Shown one piece after another: positions 47,822 to 56,662 of a stretch of DNA of 58,000 nt. The DNA is taken from NCBI RefSeq assembly GCF_038592905.1, contig NZ_CP151943.1, positions 2,592,001 to 2,650,000 on the forward strand. The letters are read 5' to 3'. A program made the position numbers and the translations under genes. The notes below the pieces were generated by a model. It was not told the origin of the DNA. It made no database searches and saw nothing but the letters and a program-made list of their open reading frames with translations. The DNA comes from Neobacillus sp. FSL H8-0543. GTDB taxonomy: Bacteria > Bacillota > Bacilli > Bacillales > Cytobacillaceae. Positions within the stretch are counted from its first letter, which is position 1; the number at the start of each line of letters is the position of its first letter.

Positions 47822-47871
47822 ACAAGGGCGCTGGACAGTTTAATATAAAACTTGTTCCTTCGCCCTTTTTT
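47822..47871 (+). terminator. Terminator after rplQ
   Basis: AAGGGCG (47824-47830) pairs with CGCCCTT (47861-47867); GGACA and TGTTCC extend the stem inwards across an A/T-rich loop. A run of six T overlaps the stem end. It closes the ribosomal superoperon. Confidence 0.8.
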
Positions 47872-47914
47872 CGTATCTATTTAATATATGCTTTACGACC
47901 CAAGCCAAAAAGAG

Positions 47915-47923
47915 TGTTATGAT
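47915..47923 (+). promoter_or_regulatory. Candidate extended -10 promoter for the ecf operon
   Basis: TGTTATGAT (hexamer TATGAT at 47918-47923) in the 373-nt rplQ-ecfA1 gap, without a good -35 (ACGACC at 47895-47900). It would begin a leader of about 255 nt before ecfA1. Confidence 0.4.
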
Positions 47924-48038
47924 GAGCGTAATCCCTATATTTTAGGGCCTATTGGAAGATCCTTTCCTGGAGGGATAATCTGGATATGAATTGATTATTC
48001 AAGTCTATAGATTTCCTTTTTATGTCTCGTCTAGCTCA

Positions 48039-48123
48039 TGCACCTCCTCCCATTTCTTTTTAGAAATCCCTTTATTACTGCAGAAACGTGATTCTGCAAA
48101 GGGTTGAGGTGCAGGCTTTTTTT
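48039..48123 (+). terminator. Complex terminator or attenuator before ecfA1
   Basis: An outer stem TGCACCTC (48039-48046) with GAGGTGCA (48106-48113) encloses CCCTTT/AAAGGG and GCAGAA/TTCTGC (48068-48103). It is followed by GGC and seven T. This is an elaborate branched terminator downstream of the candidate promoter and upstream of ecfA1, so attenuation by an unknown signal is possible. It could also be a second terminator of the superoperon. Confidence 0.65.
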
Positions 48124-48184
48124 GCATTCTGAGGTTTTTTTTAATAAGATTAGATGAGATGAGATGAGGGGGAGGAATAGTAGT

Positions 48185-49024
48185 TTGAATGAGCCAATCG
48201 TAACCCTTAAAAATGTATCCTTTCAATATGAATCCCAAGACCGTCCTGCCCTTGATAATGTTAGCTTTGACATATACGAAGGGGAGTGGCTGGCTATTGT
48301 CGGTCATAATGGTTCAGGCAAGTCTACAATGGCAAAGCTGTTAAATGGTTTGCAATTTCCACAACAGGGAGAAATAAATGTTTGTGGCATCATGCTTACG
48401 GAAGATTCAATTTGGGATGTTCGAAAACAATTAGGAATGGTTTTTCAAAATCCAGATAATCAGTTTGTTGGCACGACCGTACAAGATGATGTGGCTTTTG
48501 GTTTAGAAAATCATGGAATTGTTAGAGATGAAATGGTCTTTAGAGTGAATGACGCCTTAAAAAAGGTGAATATGGATCAGTTTCTTGATCAAGAGCCACA
48601 CCATCTTTCAGGCGGACAAAAGCAGCGAGTGGCAATTGCCGGTGTTCTTGCCTTAAGGCCGTCTATTATTATTTTAGATGAAGCGACATCGATGCTAGAC
48701 CCTCGGGGGAGAGAAGATGTATTGGAAACCGTACGGCTTTTAAAAGAGGAAAGATTGCTTACGGTCATATCAATTACCCATGATTTAGAAGAGGCAGCAA
48801 AGGCAGACCGGATTATTGTAATGAATCAAGGAGAGGTATACCGCGAAGGTACCCCGGAAGAAATCTTTTCCCTAGATGATGAATTGATTCATTTAGGCTT
48901 GGATATTCCTTTCTCAGTTAAAATGAGCAAAGCCTTCCGTCAGAAGGGGATTGACTTTTCAAAGTACTATTTAACCGAAGAAGAGTTGGTGAAAGAACTA
49001 TGGACATCTCGCTCAGGAATGTAG
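48185..49024 (+). CDS. ecfA1: EcfA1, ECF transporter ATPase
   Basis: One of the two ATPases of the group II energy-coupling factor module, which powers several vitamin-specific S components. Walker A is GHNGSGKS (about residue 39), Q-loop VFQNPDNQ, signature LSGGQKQR, Walker [10 protein letters not shown] and the switch histidine SITHD. Length is 279 residues. ATG at 48164 is inside the ribosome-binding site GGGGGAGGA, so TTG at 48185 is chosen; this gives [16 protein letters not shown]. It overlaps ecfA2 by 25 nt. The upstream terminator may attenuate the operon. Confidence 0.95.
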   Translation: MNEPIVTLKNVSFQYESQDRPALDNVSFDIYEGEWLAIVGHNGSGKSTMAKLLNGLQFPQQGEINVCGIMLTEDSIWDVRKQLGMVFQNPDNQFVGTTVQDDVAFGLENHGIVRDEMVFRVNDALKKVNMDQFLDQEPHHLSGGQKQRVAIAGVLALRPSIIILDEATSMLDPRGREDVLETVRLLKEERLLTVISITHDLEEAAKADRIIVMNQGEVYREGTPEEIFSLDDELIHLGLDIPFSVKMSKAFRQKGIDFSKYYLTEEELVKELWTSRSGM

Positions 49025-49869
49025 AGTACCGTTACCAGGCCAACACGCCATTTGAACGACTTGCAATTGAAGATGTTTCAATTGATATTCCTTCGGGTAC
49101 CTTCATGGCTATTATTGGACATACCGGATCAGGAAAGTCCACGGTGTTACAGCATTTAAATGGACTTTTGCAGCCGACAGAAGGAATGGTTGTAGTTGGG
49201 GAACGTGAAATAAAGGCGAAGCAAAAAAACAAAGACTTAAAAAAAGTCCGTCAAAGTGTTGGAATTGTATTTCAGTTTCCTGAACATCAATTGTTTGAAG
49301 AAACTGTTGAAAAGGATATTATGTTTGGCCCGTTGAATTTTGGTGTAACTGTTGACGAAGCGAAACGTAGGACACGTGCAGCACTTAAACAAGTGGGCTT
49401 GCACGAGGAACTTTTGGAAAAATCACCCTTTGACTTGTCAGGCGGACAAATGCGACGTGTTGCTATTGCAGGTGTATTAGCTATGGAACCCGATATCCTT
49501 GTACTGGACGAGCCTACGGCTGGATTAGATCCACGGGGACGCAAGGAGATTATGGATATGTTTTATTCTCTCCATAAGGAAAAAGGGCTATCTACCATAT
49601 TGGTAACCCACAGTATGGAGGACGCTGCCCGGTATGCGGATCAAATTGTCATAATGCAGCAAGGCAGAGTTGTGAAACAAGGCACGCCAGAGGAGATTTT
49701 TTCTTCTTCCTTTGAATTAATCGATATGGGACTTGATGTTCCAGAGGTTGTTCGTTTTCAACTAAAGCTTGAAGAAAAAATGGGGATTAAATTAGGTAAA
49801 ATATACCTGTCCATTGACCAGTTATCATCTGCAGTTTCGGACCTTTTAAGAAGAGGTGAGCGAAAATGA
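49000..49869 (+). CDS. ecfA2: EcfA2, ECF transporter ATPase
   Basis: The second ATPase of the ECF module, which forms a heterodimer with EcfA1 under EcfT. Walker A is GHTGSGKS, Q-loop VFQFPEHQ, signature LSGGQMRR, Walker [13 protein letters not shown], switch VTHS. The [15 protein letters not shown] segment is typical of EcfA2. Length is 289 residues. The start lies inside the 3' end of ecfA1 and the stop overlaps ecfT (ATGA), so the three genes are tightly coupled. Confidence 0.95.
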   Translation: MDISLRNVEYRYQANTPFERLAIEDVSIDIPSGTFMAIIGHTGSGKSTVLQHLNGLLQPTEGMVVVGEREIKAKQKNKDLKKVRQSVGIVFQFPEHQLFEETVEKDIMFGPLNFGVTVDEAKRRTRAALKQVGLHEELLEKSPFDLSGGQMRRVAIAGVLAMEPDILVLDEPTAGLDPRGRKEIMDMFYSLHKEKGLSTILVTHSMEDAARYADQIVIMQQGRVVKQGTPEEIFSSSFELIDMGLDVPEVVRFQLKLEEKMGIKLGKIYLSIDQLSSAVSDLLRRGERK

Positions 49870-50663
49870 TGGAAAAAATGATTTTCGGCAGGTATGTACC
49901 AGCAAATTCAATCATTCACCGGATGGACCCTCGTTCCAAGCTGACGATTATTTTCTTATTTGTTTGTGTTATCTTTTTAGCAAATAACTTGTTAACCTAT
50001 TTGATAATTGGCATCTACACCTTTTCAATGTTAGGTTTGTCTCGGATTCCTTTCCGCTTTTTATACGCTGGTTTAAAGCCCGTTCTATGGCTGGTTGTTT
50101 TTACTTTATTACTCCAGTTGTTTTTTACAAAAGAAGGAAGTTTGCTTTTTGAATTCGGTTTTGTGAAAATTTATGAGGAGGGACTAAGACAAGGGATATT
50201 TATTTCCTTGAGATTCCTTTTCTTAATCTTAATGACATCATTGTTAACTTTAACGACAACACCAATTGAAATAACCGACGGATTAGAAACGCTGTTGCAT
50301 CCGTTAAAAAAGGTGCGTTTTCCCGTTCATGAAATGGCATTAATGATGTCAATATCATTAAGGTTTATTCCAACGCTTATGCAGGAAACGGATAAGATTA
50401 TGAAAGCACAGATAGCCCGCGGAGTAGAGTTTGCCAGTGGCCCGTTCAAGGAACGGATTAAGGCTGTTATTCCGTTACTTATACCTCTGTTTGTAAGCTC
50501 ATTCAAACGTGCAGAGGAGCTTGCTATTGCGATGGAAGCAAGAGGGTATCGAGGCGGAGAAGGCAGAACGAAGTATCGTCAATTAAGCTGGCATCTAGTT
50601 GATTCACTTCAAATCATTTTCTTAGCAATCATTACAATACTATTATTATTATTACGTTCATAA
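49866..50663 (+). CDS. ecfT: EcfT, ECF transporter transmembrane coupling protein
   Basis: EcfT is the membrane scaffold that links EcfA1-EcfA2 to S components. The 265-residue protein has several hydrophobic segments (for example [20 protein letters not shown]) and two cytoplasmic coupling-helix Ala-Arg-Gly motifs, [11 protein letters not shown] and MEARGYRGG. No S component is encoded next to it, as expected for a shared (group II) module. It overlaps ecfA2 by 4 nt. Confidence 0.94.
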   Translation: MMEKMIFGRYVPANSIIHRMDPRSKLTIIFLFVCVIFLANNLLTYLIIGIYTFSMLGLSRIPFRFLYAGLKPVLWLVVFTLLLQLFFTKEGSLLFEFGFVKIYEEGLRQGIFISLRFLFLILMTSLLTLTTTPIEITDGLETLLHPLKKVRFPVHEMALMMSISLRFIPTLMQETDKIMKAQIARGVEFASGPFKERIKAVIPLLIPLFVSSFKRAEELAIAMEARGYRGGEGRTKYRQLSWHLVDSLQIIFLAIITILLLLLRS

Positions 50664-50674
50664 TGGAGCAGCCT

Positions 50675-51415
50675 ATGCAGCGCTATAAATGTATAATTTC
50701 ATATGATGGTACTGGTTTTTCGGGATATCAGGTTCAACCAAAAAAACGGACGATTCAAAGTGTATTCGAGGGCGTTTTAGAAAAAATGCATAAAGGGAAG
50801 CAAGTGAGAATATCCGGGTCTGGACGAACAGATGCCGGTGTACATGCTAAAGAGCAGGTTATTCATTTTGACTCACCCTTAGCCATTTCCACGGAGAGAT
50901 GGGAAACGGCATTAAACTCTATGCTTCCAGAGGATATATCTGTCTTAACTGTAGAAAAGGCATCTGACACGTTTCATTCCCGTTTTGATGCTATTGGTAA
51001 GGAATACCGGTATGTACTCTCTCTTGCTAAAAAACGGGATCCGTTTATGCGTAACTATACTTATCATTATCCCTATCCATTAAATATATCTGCCATTGAA
51101 GAGGCATGCCAATATTTACTAGGAACCCATGATTTCTCAAGCTTTTGTTCAGCAAGAACAGGGGTGGAGGATAAAGTCCGGACGATTGATACCATCGAGG
51201 TTACAGTCAACGGGGAGCAGCTTACCTTTCGGTTTATTGGCAATGGTTTTTTATATAATATGGTTCGTATTTTGGTAGGTACTTTAATAGAAGTCGGCTC
51301 GGGAAACCGTAATCCTGAGGAATTACGTGAAATTCTAAAATCGAAAGACCGTCAATCTGCTGGTATAACGGCACCAGCGCAAGGCTTGTACCTTTGGAAG
51401 GTATTTTACGACTAG
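50675..51415 (+). CDS. truA: TruA, tRNA pseudouridine(38-40) synthase
   Basis: TruA makes pseudouridine at positions 38-40 in the anticodon stem-loop of many tRNAs. The catalytic aspartate is D53 in [10 protein letters not shown] (numbering from 50675). Length is 246 residues. An in-frame ATG at 50663 overlaps the ecfT stop; ATG at 50675 is preferred because GGAG lies at normal spacing and the N terminus [12 protein letters not shown] fits the family. The two starts differ by four residues and the choice is not certain. It follows ecfT as in B. subtilis. Confidence 0.94.
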   Translation: MQRYKCIISYDGTGFSGYQVQPKKRTIQSVFEGVLEKMHKGKQVRISGSGRTDAGVHAKEQVIHFDSPLAISTERWETALNSMLPEDISVLTVEKASDTFHSRFDAIGKEYRYVLSLAKKRDPFMRNYTYHYPYPLNISAIEEACQYLLGTHDFSSFCSARTGVEDKVRTIDTIEVTVNGEQLTFRFIGNGFLYNMVRILVGTLIEVGSGNRNPEELREILKSKDRQSAGITAPAQGLYLWKVFYD

Positions 51416-51451
51416 TAGTTTACTAACAACCCTACCTGGTGTAACATTTTC

Positions 51452-51480
51452 TTGACATATCGACGAAGAGCACTTATTAT
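51452..51480 (+). promoter_or_regulatory. Sigma-A promoter of rplM-rpsI
   Basis: TTGACA (51452-51457), 17-bp spacer, TATTAT (51475-51480). It lies in the truA-rplM gap and starts the L13 leader. Confidence 0.75.
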
Positions 51481-51487
51481 ATTAGAG

Positions 51488-51640
51488 TGCGTGTTTTTAA
51501 TCCCACGATAAAGCCCCGGAAAGTCTTAATCGTGATTGAAAATATATGATAAAAAAACTGAGCGTACCAGGGCTTTTGCTTCATTCCCGGAACAGAATGA
51601 ATGCTAAAGTGCCTTAAAAGGTACGAAATAATAATCTTTT
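51488..51640 (+). promoter_or_regulatory. L13 leader upstream of rplM-rpsI
   Basis: About 180 nt lie between the promoter and rplM. The segments AAGCCCCGG (51511-51519) and CCAGGGCTT (51569-51577), with ATCGTGATTGAAAAT between them, and the following CATTCCCGGAACAGAATG hairpin, agree in layout and position with the L13 leader of Firmicutes. Feedback by L13 is inferred from that family. The edges are approximate. Confidence 0.65.
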
Positions 51641-51667
51641 ATGGATTTAATATAGGAGGGAAATTTC

Positions 51668-52105
51668 ATGCGTACAACGTTTATGGCTAATGCCAACAAT
51701 ATCGAACGTAAATGGTATGTCGTTGATGCTGAGGGCCAAACTCTTGGTCGTCTTGCTTCTGAAGTAGCTGCAATTTTACGTGGTAAAAACAAACCGACTT
51801 TCACACCACATGTTGACACTGGTGATCATGTTATTATTATTAACGCTTCTAAAATTCACTTAACTGGTAACAAGTTAAATGATAAGATTTACTACCGTCA
51901 CACTATGCATCCAGGTGGTTTAAAAACAAGAACTGCTTTGGAAATGCGTACGAACTATCCTGAGAAAATGCTTGAGCTTGCAATTAAAGGCATGCTTCCA
52001 AAGAATTCTCTAGGTCGTCAAACTTATAAGAAGTTAAATGTCTATGCTGGTAGCGAACATCCGCACCAAGCACAAAAACCTGAAGTTTACACACTTCGCG
52101 GATAA
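51668..52105 (+). CDS. rplM: Ribosomal protein L13
   Basis: L13 is an early-binding 50S assembly protein. The 145-residue sequence [20 protein letters not shown], then [20 protein letters not shown] and [20 protein letters not shown] is complete. The start follows TAGGAGGGAAATTTC. It is paired with rpsI, as in nearly all bacteria, under its own promoter and leader. Confidence 0.97.
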   Translation: MRTTFMANANNIERKWYVVDAEGQTLGRLASEVAAILRGKNKPTFTPHVDTGDHVIIINASKIHLTGNKLNDKIYYRHTMHPGGLKTRTALEMRTNYPEKMLELAIKGMLPKNSLGRQTYKKLNVYAGSEHPHQAQKPEVYTLRG

Positions 52106-52125
52106 TTTAGAGGGAGGGAAATAAC

Positions 52126-52518
52126 TTGGCACAAGTTCAATATTATGGTACTGGTCGTCGTAAGAGCTCTGTCGCACGTGTGCGCTTAGTTCCAGGTACA
52201 GGTAAAGTTATAGTTAACGGACGTGACATTGAAGAATATATCCCATTTGAAGCTTTACGTATGGTTGTAAACCAACCATTAGTTGCTACTGAAACAAAAG
52301 GCAGCTATGATGTTCTTGTAAACGTAAGCGGCGGTGGTTATACTGGTCAAGCTGGCGCAATTCGCCACGGTATTGCTCGCGCATTACTTTTAGTTGATCC
52401 AGAATATCGTCCAACATTAAAGCGTGCAGGTCTATTAACACGTGACCCACGTATGAAAGAACGTAAGAAATACGGACTTAAAGGCGCTCGTCGTGCACCT
52501 CAGTTCTCAAAACGTTAA
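52126..52518 (+). CDS. rpsI: Ribosomal protein S9
   Basis: S9 reaches P-site tRNA with its C-terminal arginine. The 130-residue protein starts at TTG ([20 protein letters not shown]) after GAGGGAGGGAAATAAC and ends [14 protein letters not shown] with the conserved terminal [20 protein letters not shown] is diagnostic. A strong terminator follows. The B. subtilis ybaJ methyltransferase gene, which follows there, is absent here. Confidence 0.97.
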   Translation: MAQVQYYGTGRRKSSVARVRLVPGTGKVIVNGRDIEEYIPFEALRMVVNQPLVATETKGSYDVLVNVSGGGYTGQAGAIRHGIARALLLVDPEYRPTLKRAGLLTRDPRMKERKKYGLKGARRAPQFSKR

Positions 52519-52530
52519 TCTTTACATTTC

Positions 52531-52565
52531 AAAGACTCCCAACCATTGGTTGGGAGTCTTTTTTT
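52531..52565 (+). terminator. Intrinsic terminator after rpsI
   Basis: AAAGACTCCCAACC-ATT-GGTTGGGAGTCTTT is a 14-bp perfect stem that runs into seven T. From here to ybaK (52566-52751) I see no confident feature. Confidence 0.94.
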
Positions 52566-52751
52566 ATCTTTTCATAAGTAACGGTCACCAGAACGCCTCA
52601 TGATGGCCTAATTTTTATTGATTTATGTTTTTCCTCTTAAATATGTCCTAAGGAAAGAATATAGGATAAAAATTGGCAATGGAAATATGGTTAGTACTTT
52701 GCATTTCTTACTTGAAAGGGATGAAGAATAGACGTAAGAGGTGAAAAGTAA

Positions 52752-53195
52752 GTGAATGTGATTACAACCTTCAAAGAAAAAAAACGCGATAAACAAATTA
52801 AATATGAGCGGTCTGTATTAAAGGACCTATCGATAAAAATGTTAAAAGAAAGAGTTCAACATTACTTTGGTGGTACAAAAATAGCCTCAAGTTTTGTGAT
52901 GAATAAGGGAATCGAAGAAGCCTGTTATGATGTTGCACTAGAAGCCTATTTATTAGGGGCAAAATTAAGTAAATTTGGCTATTATGGAGAGAGCGTTGAT
53001 GATGTTAGAAAACGCTGCTATAAAGAAGAGAAGCATTTAATTGATACCTTATATAACTTTTTACTCTATTGGGGACACGGCGAAGAAGGGATAATGTCGG
53101 AATCGCTTTATTACTCATGTGAGGGATACATTGATATTTGGTGGAGAGAAGGGTTTGACAAAGGGCAAAGGCGTCACAAGCTCCGCCTCCATTAG
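52752..53195 (+). CDS. ybaK: YbaK, DUF2521-family protein of unknown function
   Basis: A 147-residue protein that, by position and by its C terminus (WWREGFDKGQRRHKLRLH), matches YbaK, the gene just upstream of cwlD in bacilli. No catalytic motif or membrane segment is recognised; it looks soluble and mixed-charge, with segments ACYDVALEAYLLGAKLSKFG and YYSCEGYIDIWW rich in aromatic residues. The start is GTG at 52752 after AGAGGTG with somewhat long spacing. It is not related to the Cys-tRNA deacylase that is also called YbaK in E. coli. Function is unknown; in B. subtilis the gene is co-transcribed with cwlD. Confidence 0.75.
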   Translation: MNVITTFKEKKRDKQIKYERSVLKDLSIKMLKERVQHYFGGTKIASSFVMNKGIEEACYDVALEAYLLGAKLSKFGYYGESVDDVRKRCYKEEKHLIDTLYNFLLYWGHGEEGIMSESLYYSCEGYIDIWWREGFDKGQRRHKLRLH

Positions 53196-53236
53196 AAATA
53201 TTTAACCTTAGAAATGGCTCTTTTTCTTTAGGACAT

Positions 53237-53943
53237 GGTTATTCGAACGGAGATGTCCTTCATCGAGTTTATGAAGGACAACTTGCCTGGTTATTCGAAC
53301 GGAGATGTCCTTCATCGAGTTTATGAAGGACAACTTGCCTGGTTATTCGAAGGGAGATGTCCTTCATCGAGTTTATGAAGGACAACTTGCCCGGTTATTC
53401 GAACGGAGTTGTCCTTCATCGAGGTTATGAAGGACAACTTGCTCAGCTTTTCGAAAGGAGGTGTCCATCATCGAAGTTATGAAGGACAACTTGCCCGGCT
53501 TTTCACACGGAGTTGTCCTTCATCGAGTTTATGAAGGACAACTTGCTCAGTTATTCGACCGGAGATGTCCTTCATCGAGTTTATGAAGGACAACTTGCTC
53601 AGTTATTCGACCGGAGATGTCCTTCATCGAGGTTATGAAGGACAACTTGCCTGGTTATTCGAACGGAGTTGTCCTTCATCGAGGTTATGAAGGACAACTT
53701 GCCTGGATATTTGAAAGGAGTTGTCCTTCATCGAGGTTATGAAAGACAACTTGCTCAGTTATTCGAACGGAGTTGTCCTTCATCGAGTTTATGAAGGACA
53801 ACTTGCTCAGTTATTCGACCGGAGTTGTCCTTCATCGAGTTTATGAAGGACAACTTGCCTGGTTATTCGAACGGAGATGTCCTTCATCGAGGTTATGAAG
53901 GACATCTTGTTCGGTTATTCGAAAGGAGATGTCCTTCATCGAG
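53237..53943. repeat. Tandem array of a 52-bp hairpin unit, about 13.6 copies
   Basis: Unit starts recur exactly every 52 bp: 53237, 53289, 53341, 53393, 53445, 53497, 53549, 53601, 53653, 53705, 53757, 53809, 53861, with a partial fourteenth from 53913. Each unit reads GGTTATTCGAACGGAG, then a perfect foldback (T)TGTCCTTCAT-CGAGTTT-ATGAAGGACA(A), then CTTGCCT. Unit differences are limited to a few sites: loop GAGTTT/GAGGTT, stem base ATG/TTG, linker CCTGG/CCCGG/CTCAG. The period is not a multiple of three, so no single reading frame runs through it, and I find no gene in it. There are no unique spacers, so it is not CRISPR. It fills most of the 857-nt gap between ybaK and cwlD. GAAGGACAACT of one unit can also pair with AGTTGTCCTTC of the next, so alternative folds exist. 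Confidence 0.95.
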
Positions 53944-54052
53944 CTGATGCTTGTTCCGAAGGCGCTTCCGCTTTTCGTTTCTTCCTGTTCTATTTTTTAC
54001 TCTTGTCCCATATAGTTTAATGAATATGGACGAGCGGGAAGGAATGATTTGG

Positions 54053-54778
54053 GTGTTAAGATCTAGAATAAAGGTCATAGGTTTTTCTGTTGGTTTGCTT
54101 ATTTTATTTCTGATTTTACAATATGATTTTACTAAAGAAGACACCTGGAGAAACTGGAATCTTCCGTTGTCAGGGAAAATTATATTAATTGATCCTGGAC
54201 ATGGCGGACCAGATGGTGGAGCGGGTACAGAACAAGTACTTGAAAAGGATATTGCCTTAAATATTTCACTGAAGGTTCGAGACTATTTACAGGAGCAAGG
54301 AGCCCTTGTCATCATGACACGCAACGAGGATAAGGACCTGGCAGAATCAGATACTAGAGGCTACAGCAGGAGGAAGGTAGAAGATTTAAAAAACAGACTT
54401 AAAATGATTAATGACAATGATAATGATTTCTTCGTCAGTATTCACCTTAACGCCATCCCATCAGCGAGATGGAGTGGTGCACAAACCTTCTACGCCCCTC
54501 ATTTTAAAGAAAATGCTCGAGCATCAAAATTCATCCAGGAGGAACTTCGGGTTAATTTAGAAAATACAACACGTAAAGCAAAGCCGATCAATCGAGTCTA
54601 TATTTTAAAACATGCGAAGAAACCCGGTGTCTTAGTTGAAGTTGGTTTTCTTTCAAATCCTACTGAAAGAGAAAAATTAAGAAATGATTCATACCAGGAG
54701 AAGGTGGCTGCATCAATTAGTCAAGGAATCCAACGATACTTTACGAATGAAGCAGAATTGATAGAAACAGACGAATGA
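54053..54778 (+). CDS. cwlD: CwlD, N-acetylmuramoyl-L-alanine amidase
   Basis: CwlD cleaves the stem peptide from muramic acid so that PdaA can make muramic-delta-lactam in spore cortex, which germination enzymes recognise. It has an N-terminal membrane segment (about residues 8-25) and an Amidase_3 domain with zinc-site residues in IDPGHGGPDGG, E in LEKDIALN, and SIHLNA, and the catalytic glutamate in VEVGFLSNP. The frame extends upstream, but GTG at 54053 gives 241 residues, the family length, with AAGGA 9 nt ahead; ATG at 54044 lies too close to that site. The tandem array ends about 110 nt upstream. I cannot identify its promoter with confidence. Confidence 0.92.
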   Translation: MLRSRIKVIGFSVGLLILFLILQYDFTKEDTWRNWNLPLSGKIILIDPGHGGPDGGAGTEQVLEKDIALNISLKVRDYLQEQGALVIMTRNEDKDLAESDTRGYSRRKVEDLKNRLKMINDNDNDFFVSIHLNAIPSARWSGAQTFYAPHFKENARASKFIQEELRVNLENTTRKAKPINRVYILKHAKKPGVLVEVGFLSNPTEREKLRNDSYQEKVAASISQGIQRYFTNEAELIETDE

Positions 54779-54809
54779 AGGCTGTCGGGTGACACCTTCA
54801 CTTTTTTTT
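54777..54809 (+). terminator. Terminator after cwlD
   Basis: GAAGG-C-TGTC-GGGT-GACA-CCTTC (one bulge) followed by AC and eight T. Confidence 0.8.
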
Positions 54810-54878
54810 ACCATAAGGTATTTCTGCATGTTTATGGGGATAATGTGTGATTCAATTAACTGTTTCCCATTAGGATTA

Positions 54879-54887
54879 TGGTATACT
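54879..54887 (+). promoter_or_regulatory. Extended -10 promoter of salA
   Basis: TGGTATACT (hexamer 54882-54887), 41 nt before the salA start; no clear -35. The extended TG motif makes it credible. Confidence 0.5.
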
Positions 54888-54928
54888 GAGAGTTGGAAAC
54901 GAATTCATTAGGTGAGGTGTTTGTTTAC

Positions 54929-55984
54929 ATGTTAACAGAAGTAAAAGTCCTAGAAGTATTGGGCGGCCTTAAAGAACCATTTTTACATAAAACTTTAGCG
55001 GAATTAAATGCAATTGAGGAAGTAAAGATAAAAGAAGAAAAAAACCATGTGAGTGTAAAAATACAAATTGCTAAAACAGGCACATCTGAACAATTACAGC
55101 TGCAAACACAGGTGGTAAACTTATTAAAAGAAGCTGGGGCAAATACGGTTGGTATCCGTTTCAGTGAGCTTCCTGAAGAGGTATTAGCACAACATAGACA
55201 AGGGGTAAGCCAGACAGAAGAAGCTAATCTGCTTACCTCTAATAAAACAACATTTATTGCGATTGCATCGGGTAAGGGGGGAGTGGGGAAATCCACGGTT
55301 TCCGTCAATCTCGCTGTTGCCTTAGCTCGATTAGGGAAAAAGGTAGGCTTAATTGATGCAGATATTTATGGCTTTAGTGTTCCTGATATGATGGGAATTA
55401 CAGAACGCCCTGTAGTTCGGGGCGAAAAAATTCTTCCTGTTGAGCGCTTTGGTGTAAAAGTAATTTCCATGGGCTTCTTTGTAGAAGATAATTCCCCAAT
55501 TATTTGGCGTGGACCAATGTTAGGCAAGATGCTTAATAGTTTCTTCAATGAAGTCGAATGGGGAGACGTTGATTACGTATTGTTAGATCTGCCGCCAGGC
55601 ACGGGAGATGTGGCTTTAGATGTACACACCATGCTGCCTGCATGTAAAGAAATCATTGTAACGACCCCACATCCAACAGCTGCATTTGTAGCCGCACGTG
55701 CGGGTGCAATGGCATTGAAAACAGATCATGAAATTATTGGTGTTATTGAAAATATGGCCTATTTCGAAAGTAAATTAACTGGAGAAAAGGAATATGTATT
55801 TGGTCAAGGCGGCGGCGACAAGCTTGCCGAGGATTTACAAACCGAAGTTCTTGGGCGCCTTCCGCTTAATCAGCCAGATTGGAATGATGATGACTTTGCA
55901 CCTTCCATTTATCAGGAAGATCATCAGATAGGTAAAATTTACCTCGAAATTGCTAAAAAAATAACAAGTGTCCTTATTAAGTAG
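54929..55984 (+). CDS. salA: SalA, Mrp/ApbC-family P-loop ATPase
   Basis: SalA is a Mrp-type ATPase. Mrp proteins act as iron-sulphur cluster carriers, and B. subtilis SalA is also described as a regulator that derepresses exoprotease genes by lowering scoC expression. The N-terminal DUF59-like domain (residues about 1-90) is followed by the deviant Walker A SGKGGVGKST and the family motifs VGLIDADIYGFSVPDMMG and LDLPPGTGDVALD. The frame opens at 54893, but ATG at 54929 after AGGTGAGGTG gives 351 residues, the family length. A symmetric terminator follows. Confidence 0.93.
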   Translation: MLTEVKVLEVLGGLKEPFLHKTLAELNAIEEVKIKEEKNHVSVKIQIAKTGTSEQLQLQTQVVNLLKEAGANTVGIRFSELPEEVLAQHRQGVSQTEEANLLTSNKTTFIAIASGKGGVGKSTVSVNLAVALARLGKKVGLIDADIYGFSVPDMMGITERPVVRGEKILPVERFGVKVISMGFFVEDNSPIIWRGPMLGKMLNSFFNEVEWGDVDYVLLDLPPGTGDVALDVHTMLPACKEIIVTTPHPTAAFVAARAGAMALKTDHEIIGVIENMAYFESKLTGEKEYVFGQGGGDKLAEDLQTEVLGRLPLNQPDWNDDDFAPSIYQEDHQIGKIYLEIAKKITSVLIK

Positions 55985-56005
55985 GGGTTACTTAACATAC
56001 GAAGG

Positions 56006-56041
56006 AAAAATACCACTTCCAATAACGGGAGTGGTATTTTT
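56006..56041. terminator. Bidirectional terminator between salA and gerD
   Basis: AAAAATACCACTTCC (56006-56020) pairs with GGGAGTGGTATTTTT (56027-56041), with one G-U. The flanking A and T runs make it work on both strands, fitting the convergent genes salA (+) and gerD (-). Confidence 0.92.
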
Positions 56042-56052
56042 GTTTCTCAACC

Positions 56053-56628
56053 TTATTCTTTTTTCTTACTTTTTTCTGCTTCTTTCATATCTTCCACAGT
56101 TTTTAAAAGCAGTTCTTGCATCTTCACCTTATAAAGAGGACTGTCTATTGTCTCAGTAATGACTTTTTGTAGATGCTCACGGTATTCTTGACTTTTTAAC
56201 GCATCAGCCATTTCCTTTTGTATTTCTGGTTCCTTAAAAACTTCTATCATCATGCTCCTGTACTCAGGGTCATTCATCAAATCTTTTAACAGCTTTTCAT
56301 TTTCGGATTTCATGTGTTTTGCCACGCCTTGCGCAAACTTTTTATCATTATAGGTTTTTTTCCAAAATTCAGTTGCCTTTTCTGAAGTTAGAGTTTGTTG
56401 GATAGTATCTGTAACTACCTGTTGATCCATCACTAAGGATTCTTTCATTTCGTCACCAGTCATGACCTCTTTAATTGCTTTCTTACCCTCATCAGTTTTT
56501 AGAATATCGACAACCATCTTCTTCGTTTGTTCATAATCTACCTGCCCTCCATTACCCGATTCAGCAGCACCGCAGCTAGTTAGGAACACCATGATGAGTA
56601 GGAGGAGCAAAATATTCTTAACCTTCAT
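56053..56628 (-). CDS. gerD: GerD, spore germination lipoprotein
   Basis: GerD is an inner-spore-membrane lipoprotein that clusters GerA-type nutrient receptors into the germinosome. The 191-residue protein starts MKVKNILLLLLIMVFLTSCG: signal peptide and lipobox LTSC with lipidated Cys19. The mature part is highly charged and helical, with repeats of KxxxKDLMNDPEYR-type and FKEPEIQKEMADALKSQEYR, and ends in a lysine-rich tail. The start follows AAAGGAG on the - strand. A sigma-G-like promoter lies 35 nt upstream. Confidence 0.92.
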   Translation of the reverse strand: MKVKNILLLLLIMVFLTSCGAAESGNGGQVDYEQTKKMVVDILKTDEGKKAIKEVMTGDEMKESLVMDQQVVTDTIQQTLTSEKATEFWKKTYNDKKFAQGVAKHMKSENEKLLKDLMNDPEYRSMMIEVFKEPEIQKEMADALKSQEYREHLQKVITETIDSPLYKVKMQELLLKTVEDMKEAEKSKKKE

Positions 56629-56662
56629 TTAAAAGCTCCTTTCACATAAAAATCCTTAATTT

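Noticed and set aside
53237..53943. CRISPR array
   Set aside because: Whole 52-bp units repeat with no unique spacers, each unit is itself a foldback, and no cas gene is near.
54009..54016. Sigma-E or sigma-G promoter for cwlD (CATATAGT)
   Set aside because: The -10 resembles these classes, but no matching -35 element is found at the right distance.
53951..54052. Longer N terminus for CwlD from 53951
   Set aside because: The added residues have no ribosome-binding site and would add a second hydrophobic segment not seen in the family; the GTG at 54053 gives the usual length.
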